Source of the DNA: Paracyclopina nana
Taxonomy: Eukaryota; Arthropoda; Copepoda; Cyclopoida; Cyclopettidae
Direction of reading: 5' to 3'
NCBI GenBank assembly: GCA_019096065.1
Contig: JAGUCH010000005.1
Coordinates: 4,464,001-4,528,000, forward strand
DNA length: 64,000 nucleotides
Within the stretch, counting starts at the first letter, position 1; the number at the start of each line of letters is the position of its first letter. Shown one piece after another: positions 13,401 to 23,558 of this stretch. A program made the translations under genes and the position numbers. The notes below the pieces were generated by a model. It had not been told where the DNA came from, ran no database searches, and saw nothing but the letters and a program-made list of their open reading frames with translations.

Positions 13401-15434
13401 CTCAAGGTGCCGCACATCAACAAATAGACAATTTTGCACGCACGTCGGAACAAGATACGGCCAAGACGGTGGCGTGAACAGGAAATAGTTGTCGAAAAGT
13501 TTTATCAATCCTGCCTTTGTGACAAGGGCTAATCCTCGCAGCGCAACTCTATCATCAAGCTTTTGTCTTTTTGGCAATTTGGCCGGCTGCGACGACAGAG
13601 CAATTAAAGTGGTCAAACAGAAATAACGACGGAAGGCCAAAAAGTTGCTGAACTCAGCTGGGAAGCATGCATGCGATGTAGTAGCTACACGCGCGCGGTA
13701 ATTGAAAGTAAGCTTATGCCGCTCGAGGGAGGAATGGCAATGTAGTATGCAACGCACATAACATGCATATATAGCAATACCCTATAATATTATCCTTTTC
13801 CTCCCTTGCCATCATCGCGACATTTTATCTCCCACATGGCTATTATTATTATCATCGAAGGGCCGAGACAAATGATGCACTACTACTAGTTCTACTGGCA
13901 AAACGAGGTCACCTTTCCTATAATATTAAGACATCTTGAGGAGCAGCAACGGGAAATTCGCCTGAAGTGATGGACAAAAAGCTACAAACAAAGAGTGCTG
14001 CTGGCCAAATTAGCTGCCTCCGGATCATGATGATCTTGAACGGCGCTTTTGTTGCGAAAAAACCGAGGGGAAATGCAAGCTTCTCTTTGGTACATAGGCT
14101 TACATAGGGGAACTGGACATCTTCAGCTGAGCATGATGGCCTTGGTATTATTATAGCACTATCTTAGCTATGCACTTTCGCCCCATGGCAGCTGCTGCAG
14201 TGTGGCATTAGCAATTGTATCCAGATCAATTGTGTATTTTGCGAGCTTTTCTCTGTTATGCATCCGAAGCTAAGAGGAGAGCAACTTTGAATGTCACAGC
14301 GATCTTATCGTGGATGAAGGAACTCTAAAAAGGGGTAGAATCCGCTCGTTATTTGAATCAACTGTTGTCCATCTTTCATTGTCAAGTCTCATTTATGCTT
14401 TTGGGGACAGCATCAAGTTGATTTTCGCAGCCTCTAACTATCTGCAGATGCTCAGACTGCAAAGTTCGTTTACACTTTGAGGAAGAAGTAAGGAGAGAGA
14501 GAGAGAGGAGCTTGGCGTAAAAGGTGCCAAAAGAGATCGATCAGAAGCCACTCAATGTCTATTGACAACTACGCTACTACTGAATATAGTCGGCTGATAC
14601 ATACAGCAAAGTAGGAGAGGAGGGAAAAACGCATTAGAAATTCAAAGAGGCAATGGCAATTTTCAATTGAAACGAGGAGCTGTGAAGAAAGATTAGACAA
14701 CCTTTTAATGGCCTCTCGAAATTTCTTCAGCCACTTTGCTGTCACAACAAAACGTAGCATTAGCGAAAGTACTTCTTGCATTACGGCAACTGCCGGCAAT
14801 TCGGCCACTTTCATCACGGTGATGAATTTTTTATAATCACGACAACAACTACAACAATGGTAGTCGTCGGTCCATTTATGTGCGCGCGAAATTTCTCGAG
14901 GGGAAAAAACGAAATTGGTTTCCTGGGCAATCATCATCCCGACTGAGCGAGGGGTCAGCTTTCATTCAATCAAAAATGGCACTCGGAAGAAAGGAAAGCA
15001 GCAGCAGCTAGTGGCAAAAAACACTATGTTAGCTCCACATGCACTTCGTTGTAGTTATGTATCAGATCCACCCACCCTCTATGTAATAAGAGCAATAAAA
15101 GGCGCGAGGGGGTCAGTTTTGGGCTAGTTGCACGCGAGGTTGATTTAAGCGGCACGAAAGCGCCATAAAAGGGCTTACTGTCATGGTTGGCCCCCACCAT
15201 CCGCAGGTGAGGCCAGTCGCTCAGCCTCCGGTCGAGGCCGAGGCCAAAGTCGTTGAAGGTCCATTGGACGAGGCTGCGGCCTTCGTTGGCGATCACGCAC
15301 TTGAGCAGCACTTTCTTGCCCGCGATGACAGTCACGTTGTCGGGCTCCTCGACGAAGAAGGGTTGATGCGTTTGCTCCTGGCCTCGGGCCGAGGCCGCCG
15401 CCAGGGTGATCGTGAGGGCCGCGAGGAACCACAT
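232..15434 (-). CDS. kirre: Kirre/Roughest (Neph family) Ig-superfamily adhesion receptor, 12 coding exons
   Basis: Single-pass adhesion receptor used in myoblast fusion and cell sorting in this family. Coding exons, 5' to 3': 15179-15434, 6521-6732, 5560-5823, 5046-5253, 4834-4961, 3207-3468, 2676-2834, 2119-2498, 1823-2053, 1605-1766, 473-749, 232-407. All phases agree and the total of 2715 nt gives about 904 aa. The start opens a signal peptide (MWFLAALTITLAAASARG). Five Ig domains follow: Ig1 with FNDFGLG and a DDDGWYQCQ strand F, Ig2 ending FRCEAWN, Ig3 VRCAVENN, Ig4 GSYYCHAE, Ig5 GPYTCAIEN. The membrane helix is at about residues 503-525, then FRKRICSCCNR and a tail of about 370 aa ending THV. 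The FNDFGLG and MVGA motifs of Ig1 and the five-Ig plan are seen in fly Rst/Kirre and vertebrate Neph proteins. Whether it is orthologous to kirre or rst is not decided. The exon 11 acceptor could be 737 instead of 749. Confidence 0.92.
750..1604. other. Kirre intron 10 with GA microsatellite
   Basis: Noncoding. It contains a pure (GA) run of about 20 units at 1411-1451. No other ORF or repeat was recognised. Confidence 0.6.
1411..1451. repeat. (GA)n microsatellite
   Basis: About 20 uninterrupted GA dinucleotides within a kirre intron. Read on the minus strand it is a CT tract. Confidence 0.95.
4048..4242 (-). other. Unassigned 64-codon ORF inside kirre intron 5
   Basis: An ATG-to-stop frame that begins MTDIPTVYPMV and ends SSQQLENL, with a basic KKKRGKSKDD patch. 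It lies between kirre exons at 3468 and 4834 on the same strand. I see no splice signals tying it to kirre and do not recognise a family. Its composition is less biased than that of the chance ORFs nearby, so a retrotransposed fragment is possible. An overlapping plus-strand ORF is equally open, which weakens the case. Confidence 0.15.
6733..15178. other. First intron of kirre (8.4 kb)
   Basis: No exon of any recognised gene on either strand, only short chance ORFs. Visible structure: a CG/CGCG-rich patch at about 6805-6830, the inverted-repeat element at 8242-8947, and scattered AT-rich microsatellite-like runs (for example near 13840). Large first introns in adhesion-receptor genes often hold enhancers, but no specific site can be supported here. 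Confidence 0.6.
8242..8947. mobile_element. MITE-like element with ~128 bp terminal inverted repeats
   Basis: The left arm (8242-8370) and right arm (8819-8947) are inverted copies that look about 80-85% alike. Each runs from GGGTAAAG through AAACGATAAA-type blocks to a shared stretch reading TCGTTTTACTTTGGGGTAAA. The 450 bp centre has no significant ORF. The element is flanked by the 10 bp direct repeat GGGCTTCTCC at 8232-8241 and 8948-8957, read as the target duplication. That size points to a Mutator-like or related DNA transposon, but the last base or two of the ends is uncertain. It is nonautonomous and lies in a kirre intron. Confidence 0.8.
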
Positions 15435-18413
15435 GTCACCATGTCACTCACTGGGAAATGCACACTCGAAATCTGGGGCTTCAGCAGTGCGCGATGCGAT
15501 GCATTTTTGCGGATTCGCATAAAGACGAGTTAAGCTGGTTTGTTTTTGTACCGCTGGATTTTCCGTAATAGGGGGATCGAGCTGCGCTTAGCGAGGGGCT
15601 GACAAAACTGAGCTTCTTCGGAAAGAAACGCGCTGTTTCTGCTGCTGCTGCTACTGCATTCGCGAGAGCGAGAGAGCTCAAGAGCGCGCCTACTTTTAGC
15701 CGGCGTTTGGCTCGAAAGAACTACAGAACGCAAGTAGGGTGGCATGTGCGAAAAAGGCGGAAATATCAATGTCCAATTTTTATTCAATGATCGCAATTTC
15801 CAATTTTGAAACGCATTTTTTACCATCTAAGGATTGATGTTTTAATTTAAATAAGGACACTTTGATGAAATTAAAATGAACCATTATTGCATTTTTTCTT
15901 GGCAGGGGGGTCAGGTTTTGGTAATTTTTACCATATGGTCGTTTCGACAGGCAGCGATGACGGCTGACTATTTCCCATTAAAAAAAGTTGACCCTCGTGA
16001 AATCCGAGCCCCGAGAGCACACACATGGAGGTGATTGTCATCGCCAGCACGACAAAAGCCTGGTTTGGGGAGCGGGAATTTGTCATCTCGTCCCGATGAT
16101 GATATTGCCGCGTCTGGCTGCGATTTATTGCAAGGTCGCATCAAAAGGCCCTTGGTCGTGGGCATCATCCTTCATGAACAATAGCTCCCTTTTTTAGCCG
16201 GAACTTTGGCAAGTGCGGGCATTGCTTTTCATGCCTGCATTATTTTCAAGGAAAGAAGCTAGATTGCATAGCTTCGTTTGAAGGGGCCAGCAAAAAGTTC
16301 CGTATGTCCCGCTAAAAAACAATGCGGCTGAAAATTCGCATGCCTTGACGAGATTAGGCCCACTAACGAAGTCCGCCTCACCTACCCCCTTTTTTCGGGC
16401 CAAATCCGTCTTCTTGGCAACCCAAAAACGTCTCCTTCGTCATCCAGATAAGACGGTGACGTTATGCAAACGAGTTTCTGCCAGCATTTTTACTCTTCCT
16501 CCGCTACTCTACGGCTTTTTAGATAAGGCGAATAGCTCCGTAATTGGCCGAGGGTCATCGACACTTTGCCCACCTCGCGAATTTTCCCCCCGATGAGTGG
16601 CGAAAATTCCCCGGATTGTGGATCGCGCGTCCGCTGCGGCAATTTTTTAGCCGCGTCACCATTTGAACCTCGCGGTTCATGGTGATGACTTTGCCGCACG
16701 CGGCGAAACACTTGACGAGGTTGGAGGAGTGGAGCAAAAAACGGTCAAGAGGCAAACGAGCTCTTGAGCCAAATGAAACGTCTCTCGTTGCGAGCTGCCG
16801 TTAGCTTTAATTTGCATCCAAAACGCTGAAAATGGACGAGTCGGTCCGCGGCGCAATTATAAGCCGGGGTGATTACGCGCAACTTCTGTGTCTAGCCATG
16901 AAAAATCCAAGCGCGAAACGGAGGCGAAATGGATGATTTTTTGCCCCATTGAAAACTCGTTTGGAAACGAGGATCGCCGCTGCTTTCTTGACCTTGTCAA
17001 ACCCCATTCCGTCTTGTTTAAAAAGGCGATTCTAATGACCGCGGGTGTCAATGACTGAATAAACACGCATTCAACATGTTTGGCATAAGCGACTGACCTC
17101 TAATGAGCGTCGAGCGAAAGGAAGCTTTTTGCGCATAGCGCATTTCGGCTCCACTTAGACCGGATCGTTTGTTTAAGGTGAAAGAATGGAGCAAACAGCT
17201 CGAAAATGACAATGGCCTGGTTCTCGTCTTTTCGCCGAAGAAGATGATGATTGGAGAATCAATCGGTGTACGACGTGATTAGCCACTTTGATGCGTTGCA
17301 GCGCCATCGCAATCATGACTGGCAACTCGTGAGCGCTCCAAAACGAGAATTTAATGCACGATGCAACAATCAGGGGAGAAACGGGTGTAAGATCGGCTCG
17401 AGTGACCGGAAATGTCTTGAGCTTCTAATGATGCTGCGAGGATGGGATGATGATCTGTTATGCTCGAATTGTATCTAGTAGCCGGTTTCTTGGCTGCTAA
17501 TGACCCGAGCTGAAATTGCGCGATGATGGCCCCTCCATTTTCGTAGGTAATTGCCGGGCTGCTCCATGCACTAGCAGCAGCGTTAAAAAGCCCGCAAGGC
17601 ATCTGCTTTTTGCCGGGCTGCTCAATAATGCTTGTCAATTGGCCGAAATTCGTGTTTCATGCCCGGTTTTAAGAGACGCCTCGCAATATATTTTAGATGC
17701 GCGCGCGGACAGCCTGCTTTTGTTGCGCTAAATGCCATGAAATTGGAAGTCTCCCAATTTTCACCCAGCTTATTTAACCCGGGCTTGAACTTGACTGGAG
17801 CTCATACTTGGGATGACAGCAGTCTGCATGAATGGGTCATATTCGTTTGGCACGACGTCGTTTCTTCTCGCTCCTGAGGATGCCAACCCAAATGGGCGCA
17901 AGTTCACTCGCGAATTCCGTTCTCACATTATGGATTGATGGAGGAAGCATGTGCTACCCTCGCTACGACCGACTCGCACTTTCCAGCTATATAAGTCCGA
18001 AAAAGTGCCGCCATAAGATTTCCCATGTGCGCATAAAAAGAAAAGTTGAAAACGTCCATTGCGACAACAGATGAGCGAGCCTTCGCGATGACAGGTTTGT
18101 CTAATGAACAAAATTGATCCACCTAATTGTAGACCTTGCACATACCAAAACACCAGCCGACTTGCTAGCGCCCAAATGTTGCTCGCATACCTTGAAATTA
18201 GGCATCCAACTGCATCAACATTCAGCTTGGCTCGAGCATCGATTTGAAAAATGCTACTTTTTTATACTTTCTATTGGGAGGTTGCGAGAAAAGAATATTG
18301 TTTTTTGCGCTTCTCCATGAATGGTGCATTCCTGATGAGCTATGCGAAATTCGATATTCCACTCTTCTTGCTAAGATTTATAACCTAGTGCAGTTCTGAA
18401 TTGGAGGACAATC
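15435..18413. promoter_or_regulatory. Shared upstream region between kirre and the divergent small gene
   Basis: Kirre (minus) and the 18.4 kb gene (plus) are head to head across 3 kb. By eye, 15.95-18.1 kb is richer in CpG and GC than the surrounding introns, with many CGAAA, GCGCG and TTTTTAGCCG-like words. This may mark an unmethylated promoter/enhancer region or an older inserted segment. No ORF here looks genuine. I cannot place a transcription start for kirre. Confidence 0.35.
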
Positions 18414-18886
18414 ATGCACGTATATTACTTTTCCGCCATCTTGTTGGCTTGCTTCTCGCCCGGACATCCCAGTATCATTGAAGGTAAGACATTATGATAC
18501 CACGAAAAACCTCCCAGGATTAATCTTGCTGGAATTGTCTGGCCCTCAAGATGTGTTTGATGTGGAGGACCCTCAATTTTTTGACAAAAATCCAAAGTCC
18601 TACATTGATGATGAGGATGGATTCAGCCACCAAGGCAAGCTAACATTTTTCTTTTCAAATTTTACATTTAGGAAATTTCAACAATTTTTTTGAAGATGCG
18701 GAAAGAGTTGAGCAGGATTATGAGTTGGACAACGATGTATACGAAACTGCAGGCCTTTTCGATGATGGTGAAGAAGGAAAACAAGACAACATTGGTCTTT
18801 TATCAGACCCTGCAGTAACTACAGAGTCCGCAGCTACAACAGAGTCCTCACCTAAATTTGAAATAACACCTTCATCAACATCATAA
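18414..18886 (+). CDS. Small acidic secreted protein, three exons
   Basis: Unrecognised family. Model: 18414-18483, 18551-18634, 18672-18886, phases 1 and 1, 369 nt, 122 aa. Exon 1 encodes a signal peptide (MHVYYFSAILLACFSPGHPS). The mature part is strongly acidic (DVFDVEDPQFFD, YIDDEDGF, DDGEEGKQD) and ends in a Thr/Ser-rich repeat, TTESAATTESS. A TATA-like TTTATAA lies about 35 bp before the ATG. The first intron could end at 18517 instead of 18550, also in frame. The second intron would be only 37 nt with a GC donor (AAG|GCAAGC), so this junction is the weakest. If it were retained the frame would shift and stop soon. Acidic secreted proteins of this kind are found among cuticle, biomineral and silk components, but no function can be assigned. 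Confidence 0.5.
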
Positions 18887-19274
18887 GCGTTGCAATTATT
18901 TCGCCAATAGTATTTTTAGAAAAAAAATTGCAAAAGCAAATTCTACGAATTAGCCATTCGGGGCATTTCATAAAACACCGATACCGAGAGCAAGCAAAAA
19001 GCTGCAAATCAGGATGTTGATTCCTTTTTAGCCTTATGACTATATTACCCTTATTGTGGAGAAAATACCTAGCTATCGGTCTAGCCAAATGCAACTTTGC
19101 ATGGATTATTAACTCGCAAAAAAAAAGCGGCGATATAGTTGCAACTGCTTTTGTTCATCAAAGAACCTCACCCGACCAGGGAGAACTGTTTTGATTAAGC
19201 TTATTTTCAAACTACTCACAAATAAAGGTAAACTATCAAGAAAAAATGCCGAGTTATGCCAAAAAAAGGCAAAA
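18887..19274. other. Gap between the small gene and the retrotransposon
   Basis: This holds the 3' flank of the small gene, with a possible AATAAA at about 19222 on the plus strand. Nothing else is recognised. Confidence 0.4.
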
Positions 19275-19278
19275 ATAT
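19275..19278. repeat. Target-site duplication, left (ATAT)
   Basis: ATAT directly before the 3' LTR, matched at 26843-26846. Four bases is the usual size for gypsy-type integrases, and AT-rich targets are typical. Confidence 0.85.
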
Positions 19279-19505
19279 TATTGTATCCTGGACTTCCCAA
19301 GATCCTACAACTATGGCGAGCCGGAATGAGCACAACTTGCTAGCTCAAAGTCAGTATCAAATCTGTTTCTTTATTGCAGTACTCGCGCTTATATATCTGT
19401 CGCACAAGGTTACGGCACTATCATAAGAGTGAGTGTTGTTAGGCGGAAGCAGGAAAAGGGTTAGTTGCGTAAAAGAGTAATTGCCAGGAAGTCAAAAGTA
19501 CAATA
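19279..19505 (-). repeat. 3' LTR of the retrotransposon
   Basis: Same 227 bp as the 5' LTR, with no difference found by eye. Its AATAAA (19370-19375 on the minus strand) would end the element transcript. Its promoter points toward the small acidic-protein gene, antisense to that gene. Confidence 0.93.
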
Positions 19506-19516
19506 TCCCTCCCCAT
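19506..19516 (-). other. Polypurine tract
   Basis: ATGGGGAGGGA on the element strand directly abuts the 3' LTR, the expected place for the plus-strand primer of reverse transcription. Confidence 0.8.
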
Positions 19517-19527
19517 GGTAAAAAGAT

Positions 19528-21291
19528 TTAGGTGGTGACGTTATTGGGAATTAGGTCATGGTCCTGATTTTTAGTTTGTCGGAAGAAAGTCATTACGCGG
19601 AAATTCTTGAAGGCGTAGGAGTAGACCAGGAGAACCAAAACTAGGGAGATGACAGCAACGATGGCAATGATGATTAACGTCTCATTCCAAGTTGTGACTG
19701 GTTCAAAATGGCTTTTGAGGAAAGCCAGAGAATGTGGGTCAGTTGGAGGTAAAGTGGAGTTGATCTGGTTTAGAGTCTTCAGAATGTCGTCTGGTGACAT
19801 ATTGTGACCAAGCTGGAGAATTGGGACATTCCATTTGTAGGTTTCCATGGTCTTCTCCACTCTGATTTCTATGCCCCCAAACAACGTGAAATGTGGAAGC
19901 TCAACATTGCAACCCTCTTCTAACTTGAAATGATGAAAGTGGTGTAGTTGGCTAGTTTTCGTGGTGCCATTGCTGCATGTCAGTTGGTAATAAGTTGGAT
20001 CCTCCGTAAAAGCAGAAAACTCGTTGTTCCCAAATGGAAGGATGCAATCGGTAGCTTGCCGTATTGCCAGTTTACAAGTTTTTAAAGCTTGATTGTGGTC
20101 TGCAAGATAGAGGGACATTACGCAGGAAGGCTGATTTCTTTTGGCCAGATAGGATATATGGGGACAGATATAGTAGTCGTGCACCTTTTCACACATAGAG
20201 ATGTCCGTGTGGGATAGCTCAAAGTGCGATCCGGATTCTTCGTGTAAGGCCAACATGTCATGTTCTGGATGAACTTCTACAGTTAGGCCTGGCGTGATTT
20301 CAATGGGGAAGGGCAGGTAGCGATAGAGAGTCAAAACCTGATCTTCATTGGTAAGTGGCACATGTACAAGTAGGTTAAATCCGTCCACGTCAAAGATTAT
20401 GGAGGTCTCAAGCTGGTATAGGTAATGGGGGTCAGTAACAATTGGCTGTAAACCCTTGTTGCGTGCCATCTTCGCGACCACTTTTAAGGAGCTGGAGGCC
20501 TCCTCGTAAGAGAGCAAGCCGTGGGCAAGTCTGTGACGGGCGCCGGCAGCTGCTGCAGCGACATACAAGTCAAGCTTATTTTCAATCAGACTAAGGATGT
20601 GATCAGATTGCATGGCTAGAACAGTGACTTCTATTTCTAGTTGGTTCTTGCTTACCAGGTTGGAAACCGCAGACAAGGCTTCTCTTAGTTTAGCAATGTC
20701 TACCCTGTTTAAGCGGACGTTTTCATTAGTCTTACCAAGGAGGTGTATTATCTTGTCTTGGCGGAAACCCAGCTTGTTGATATTTCTGGCAAGGTTGTCC
20801 ATCTTTCCTTGGTCAAGTAATCCGAATAGGGTTGATCCAATGCCCAGACCAGCGAGGCCTGCTAGGAGGACACCAAGGAACCGTTTCTGTCTGGGGCCCT
20901 GGTTGTTGTCTGAATAAAGCGTATAGAAGCTGACGACATCATTGTACTTCAATTCCATTCGGCGAGTGCGTTCATTGACAAGATCTCTGAGAGTTTGGAG
21001 TACTGAGTCATTTGCTTTAGAAGTAGCGGCGCTTGAGATGAGGAGCTGGAGGTTCAGAGCAACTGAAAAGTATTCCTTGAGATTATGAAGATTGACATTT
21101 ATGTAGATATGGCCATAATGGACCGAGACCATGGCTTTGCCAGCCCTTTGGAATCCATAGTGGGACCAGTCTGTATTGGAAGTTTTTGACAACAGCTGAG
21201 TTGTGGGGTTTTGCGTTTCAGCCAATCCCCTCCCTGTGGCCACAAAGTCTGCTACAAGTTGCAGAGTGAGAAAGTAAAGGTGTAGGTTCAT
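19528..21291 (-). CDS. env: Retrotransposon envelope glycoprotein, F-like
   Basis: 587 aa, intact, ATG at 21291. An N-terminal hydrophobic segment acts as signal peptide. The furin-type site RQKR at about residues 134-137 is followed by a Gly/Leu-rich FLGVLLAGLAGLGIG, which resembles a fusion peptide. A membrane helix lies near residues 539-561, with a short cytoplasmic tail. This layout (short N-terminal subunit, long fusion subunit) matches the Env of errantiviruses and the related baculovirus F proteins by architecture only. It overlaps the pol stop by ATGA. Expression could be by a spliced mRNA or by reinitiation; I found no convincing spliced leader. Confidence 0.88.
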   Translation of the reverse strand: MNLHLYFLTLQLVADFVATGRGLAETQNPTTQLLSKTSNTDWSHYGFQRAGKAMVSVHYGHIYINVNLHNLKEYFSVALNLQLLISSAATSKANDSVLQTLRDLVNERTRRMELKYNDVVSFYTLYSDNNQGPRQKRFLGVLLAGLAGLGIGSTLFGLLDQGKMDNLARNINKLGFRQDKIIHLLGKTNENVRLNRVDIAKLREALSAVSNLVSKNQLEIEVTVLAMQSDHILSLIENKLDLYVAAAAAGARHRLAHGLLSYEEASSSLKVVAKMARNKGLQPIVTDPHYLYQLETSIIFDVDGFNLLVHVPLTNEDQVLTLYRYLPFPIEITPGLTVEVHPEHDMLALHEESGSHFELSHTDISMCEKVHDYYICPHISYLAKRNQPSCVMSLYLADHNQALKTCKLAIRQATDCILPFGNNEFSAFTEDPTYYQLTCSNGTTKTSQLHHFHHFKLEEGCNVELPHFTLFGGIEIRVEKTMETYKWNVPILQLGHNMSPDDILKTLNQINSTLPPTDPHSLAFLKSHFEPVTTWNETLIIIAIVAVISLVLVLLVYSYAFKNFRVMTFFRQTKNQDHDLIPNNVTT

Positions 21292-23558
21292 TTCTTCTTC
21301 GTGTATTTCTTGTATTCAACTGGCCTGGAAGGTAAAACTGAATCTTGTATCTCGATATTCTTTGCAGCCGCAGCTCTACGGGTGGTAGCGGGTTGTTCGG
21401 TGGGAGCAGGAGCCTTCTTATAGGAACGGGCTTGGCGTTGGACTTCAGGGTCGAGGGGGACGACCAGGTTGCCTAGCTCGGTACCAAAATCAGATAACGG
21501 TGAAATACCTTGCCGTAACCGCTGAAACAGCCCTGTAGGTTGATTATCAGTAGCAGATTCTGGGCTTGGTGGTTCCTCTTTAACGTTAGGCCGAGTGAGG
21601 TCAGTGGCAGACTCTTGATCAGTATCAGTTTTGATCGGGATGGGCTGCGGCGGAGGTGCCAGAGGGTTAAGAATGGTGATATCGTCGTCTTCAATCCTTA
21701 TATAGCCAGACTTTGTTTCTGAGGCGTGCGTTTCATTTTCTTCTGCACGAGTTGCGACGTCTGGCTTTGGGTCGTCGGGCAAGGCGCTTGACTGAGTAGG
21801 CCCGGGCATGTTGGCTGCGGATTTGCAAATTCGCAACCTGTCTTTGTGCACATATCTTGTTTTCTTTGTCTGCATGTGTTGGATGAGCGCATTCTCATCT
21901 TGCAGACTCACAATAACATACATGCCTTCCCAAGGTGAATTAATTTTAGGGTTAATCTTGCGCAATTCAGGTCTGTGTAGCCACACTAGCATACCTTCCC
22001 TAAAGTCTTCTTGCTTTACCTTGGCATTGTGCTGTGCAGTGTACAACTCCTTGTAGTGAATGTTGTTTTCAGCGGCCACTCGTCGCGCAATTTGGAGACG
22101 TTTTCCAATTTCATCTTTGTAGCTATCACCGTAATACTTGTGGTCTACCACATTTGGGTCCATGTATGGGGTCCTGGGGTGTACCCCGAACAGAAGAAAG
22201 AACGGGCTCATTTTTGTTGCTTTACTAACGCCCACATTGTAGCTCAGTTGCAATGCTGGTAACATTTCTTCCCAGTCAAGCGTCGAATCCAAATCTAGCG
22301 TTTTCTGCAAATAGCTAATGATATGCTTGTTAATTACTTCAGCTGCGGCGTTAGTTTGGGGGTGTCTGGGGCTAGTTTTCTTCTTATCAATTTGCAGTAG
22401 CGAGAACAATTCATCATTTACCTTCGCTGTAAATTCCTTACCACCGTCGGTTACCAAAATGCATGGTGATCCATAGCGCGAAATCCACCTGTTGAAAATG
22501 CCTCGGCTAACTGTCTCTGGGGTCTTGTCTGGCAATGCCACAAATTCGGCATATTTTGTGAAAGCATCCGTGATGACTAGGATAAACTTCTTTTGTCTAC
22601 CTGACGTTCGTAGTGGTCCGAAGAGATCACAGTGCACTCGTTCAAATGGCCCTCTAGGTTGAGATAGCGGGTTTAAGGGAGTGTTGGGGTGTTTTGACTT
22701 TAGCTTGCTTTTGTCACATTTCCAGCATGAGCCAATGTATTCTTCCACGTCGGCCACCATATTCGGCCAGAAATATTGTTCTCGTATTCGTTCACAAGTT
22801 TTGTAAACTCCTTTATGGCCAACGGCAGCATGAGCAGCACTAATGATGTCAGCCTGGCATATAGCCGGTGCACAAATGACCCGGCGGCCTAGTTGTCCAA
22901 TTGTTATCAGCAAGATGTCATCCTTGAGTTCACAATGTCTGGCATATCTATTCACAATTCGCTTCAGTTCGGGAGTAGATGGCGTTAAATTGGTCTTGAT
23001 CTTGGCGATCAGAGCAGAAAGCACCGTGTCTGAATTCTGCAGCTGCTTCATGACTTCCAAATCCTCTAAGGCTTCTGTAGAGACCCCATACACACAGGCG
23101 TTGATTTGGCGCAAGGCCTCGGGCACATTTCTAGAACAAAAGTCAGCAGGATTTTTGTCACCTGGACAATATTGGACCGTAAATGAATGCTGTATCATGA
23201 GGTCCTGGAGGCGAGAAAGAGTGCGAGTATGGGTCTTGTTGAGCTTCTCCAAGGGTTTGTGAGCATTGTACAGTGTAGACTTGGTTCGAGCAAGGTAGTC
23301 AGCATAGTGTTCAATTGCCCAAGTGCAAGCCAATAGTTCAAGTAGATAAGGTGTGTAGTTCTTCTCGTGCTTTAGGAGACTCCTTGATGCATAGCTGATT
23401 CCCTTATCCTTGTTGTTTTCGTACTGGATCAACACAGCGCCCAGTCTACCATCCAAACTGTTGTCGACAGTGCCTTGGGAAGCATCCACATATAAATGGT
23501 AGTCGAGCTCGGGCTTGGGGTAAGCCAACACAGGCTCACTACACAAAAGCTCCTTCAA
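21288..23558 (-). CDS. pol: Retrotransposon Pol, RNase H and integrase part
   Basis: Continuation of Pol in a shifted frame that stays open some 50 nt upstream of 23558; the first codon here (TTG) is not a real start. The RNase H domain shows YVDAS. The integrase has an HHCC zinc domain (H-X3-H, then CWKC) and a DDE core: D in DLFGPL, D in LVTDGGKEF, and an E about 35 residues on in TNAAAEVINKH. A GPY/F-like region and a long acidic, Pro-rich tail precede the stop. The stop TGA overlaps the env ATG. Confidence 0.9.
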   Translation of the reverse strand: MKELLCSEPVLAYPKPELDYHLYVDASQGTVDNSLDGRLGAVLIQYENNKDKGISYASRSLLKHEKNYTPYLLELLACTWAIEHYADYLARTKSTLYNAHKPLEKLNKTHTRTLSRLQDLMIQHSFTVQYCPGDKNPADFCSRNVPEALRQINACVYGVSTEALEDLEVMKQLQNSDTVLSALIAKIKTNLTPSTPELKRIVNRYARHCELKDDILLITIGQLGRRVICAPAICQADIISAAHAAVGHKGVYKTCERIREQYFWPNMVADVEEYIGSCWKCDKSKLKSKHPNTPLNPLSQPRGPFERVHCDLFGPLRTSGRQKKFILVITDAFTKYAEFVALPDKTPETVSRGIFNRWISRYGSPCILVTDGGKEFTAKVNDELFSLLQIDKKKTSPRHPQTNAAAEVINKHIISYLQKTLDLDSTLDWEEMLPALQLSYNVGVSKATKMSPFFLLFGVHPRTPYMDPNVVDHKYYGDSYKDEIGKRLQIARRVAAENNIHYKELYTAQHNAKVKQEDFREGMLVWLHRPELRKINPKINSPWEGMYVIVSLQDENALIQHMQTKKTRYVHKDRLRICKSAANMPGPTQSSALPDDPKPDVATRAEENETHASETKSGYIRIEDDDITILNPLAPPPQPIPIKTDTDQESATDLTRPNVKEEPPSPESATDNQPTGLFQRLRQGISPLSDFGTELGNLVVPLDPEVQRQARSYKKAPAPTEQPATTRRAAAAKNIEIQDSVLPSRPVEYKKYTKKK

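Noticed and set aside
15183..15533. 116-codon plus-strand ORF
   Set aside because: Antisense shadow of kirre exon 1, which encodes a signal peptide and Ig strand motifs on the minus strand.
23556..23558. Independent start of an RNase H-integrase protein
   Set aside because: The codon is TTG and the frame is open further upstream, so this is an interrupted Pol, not a separate gene.
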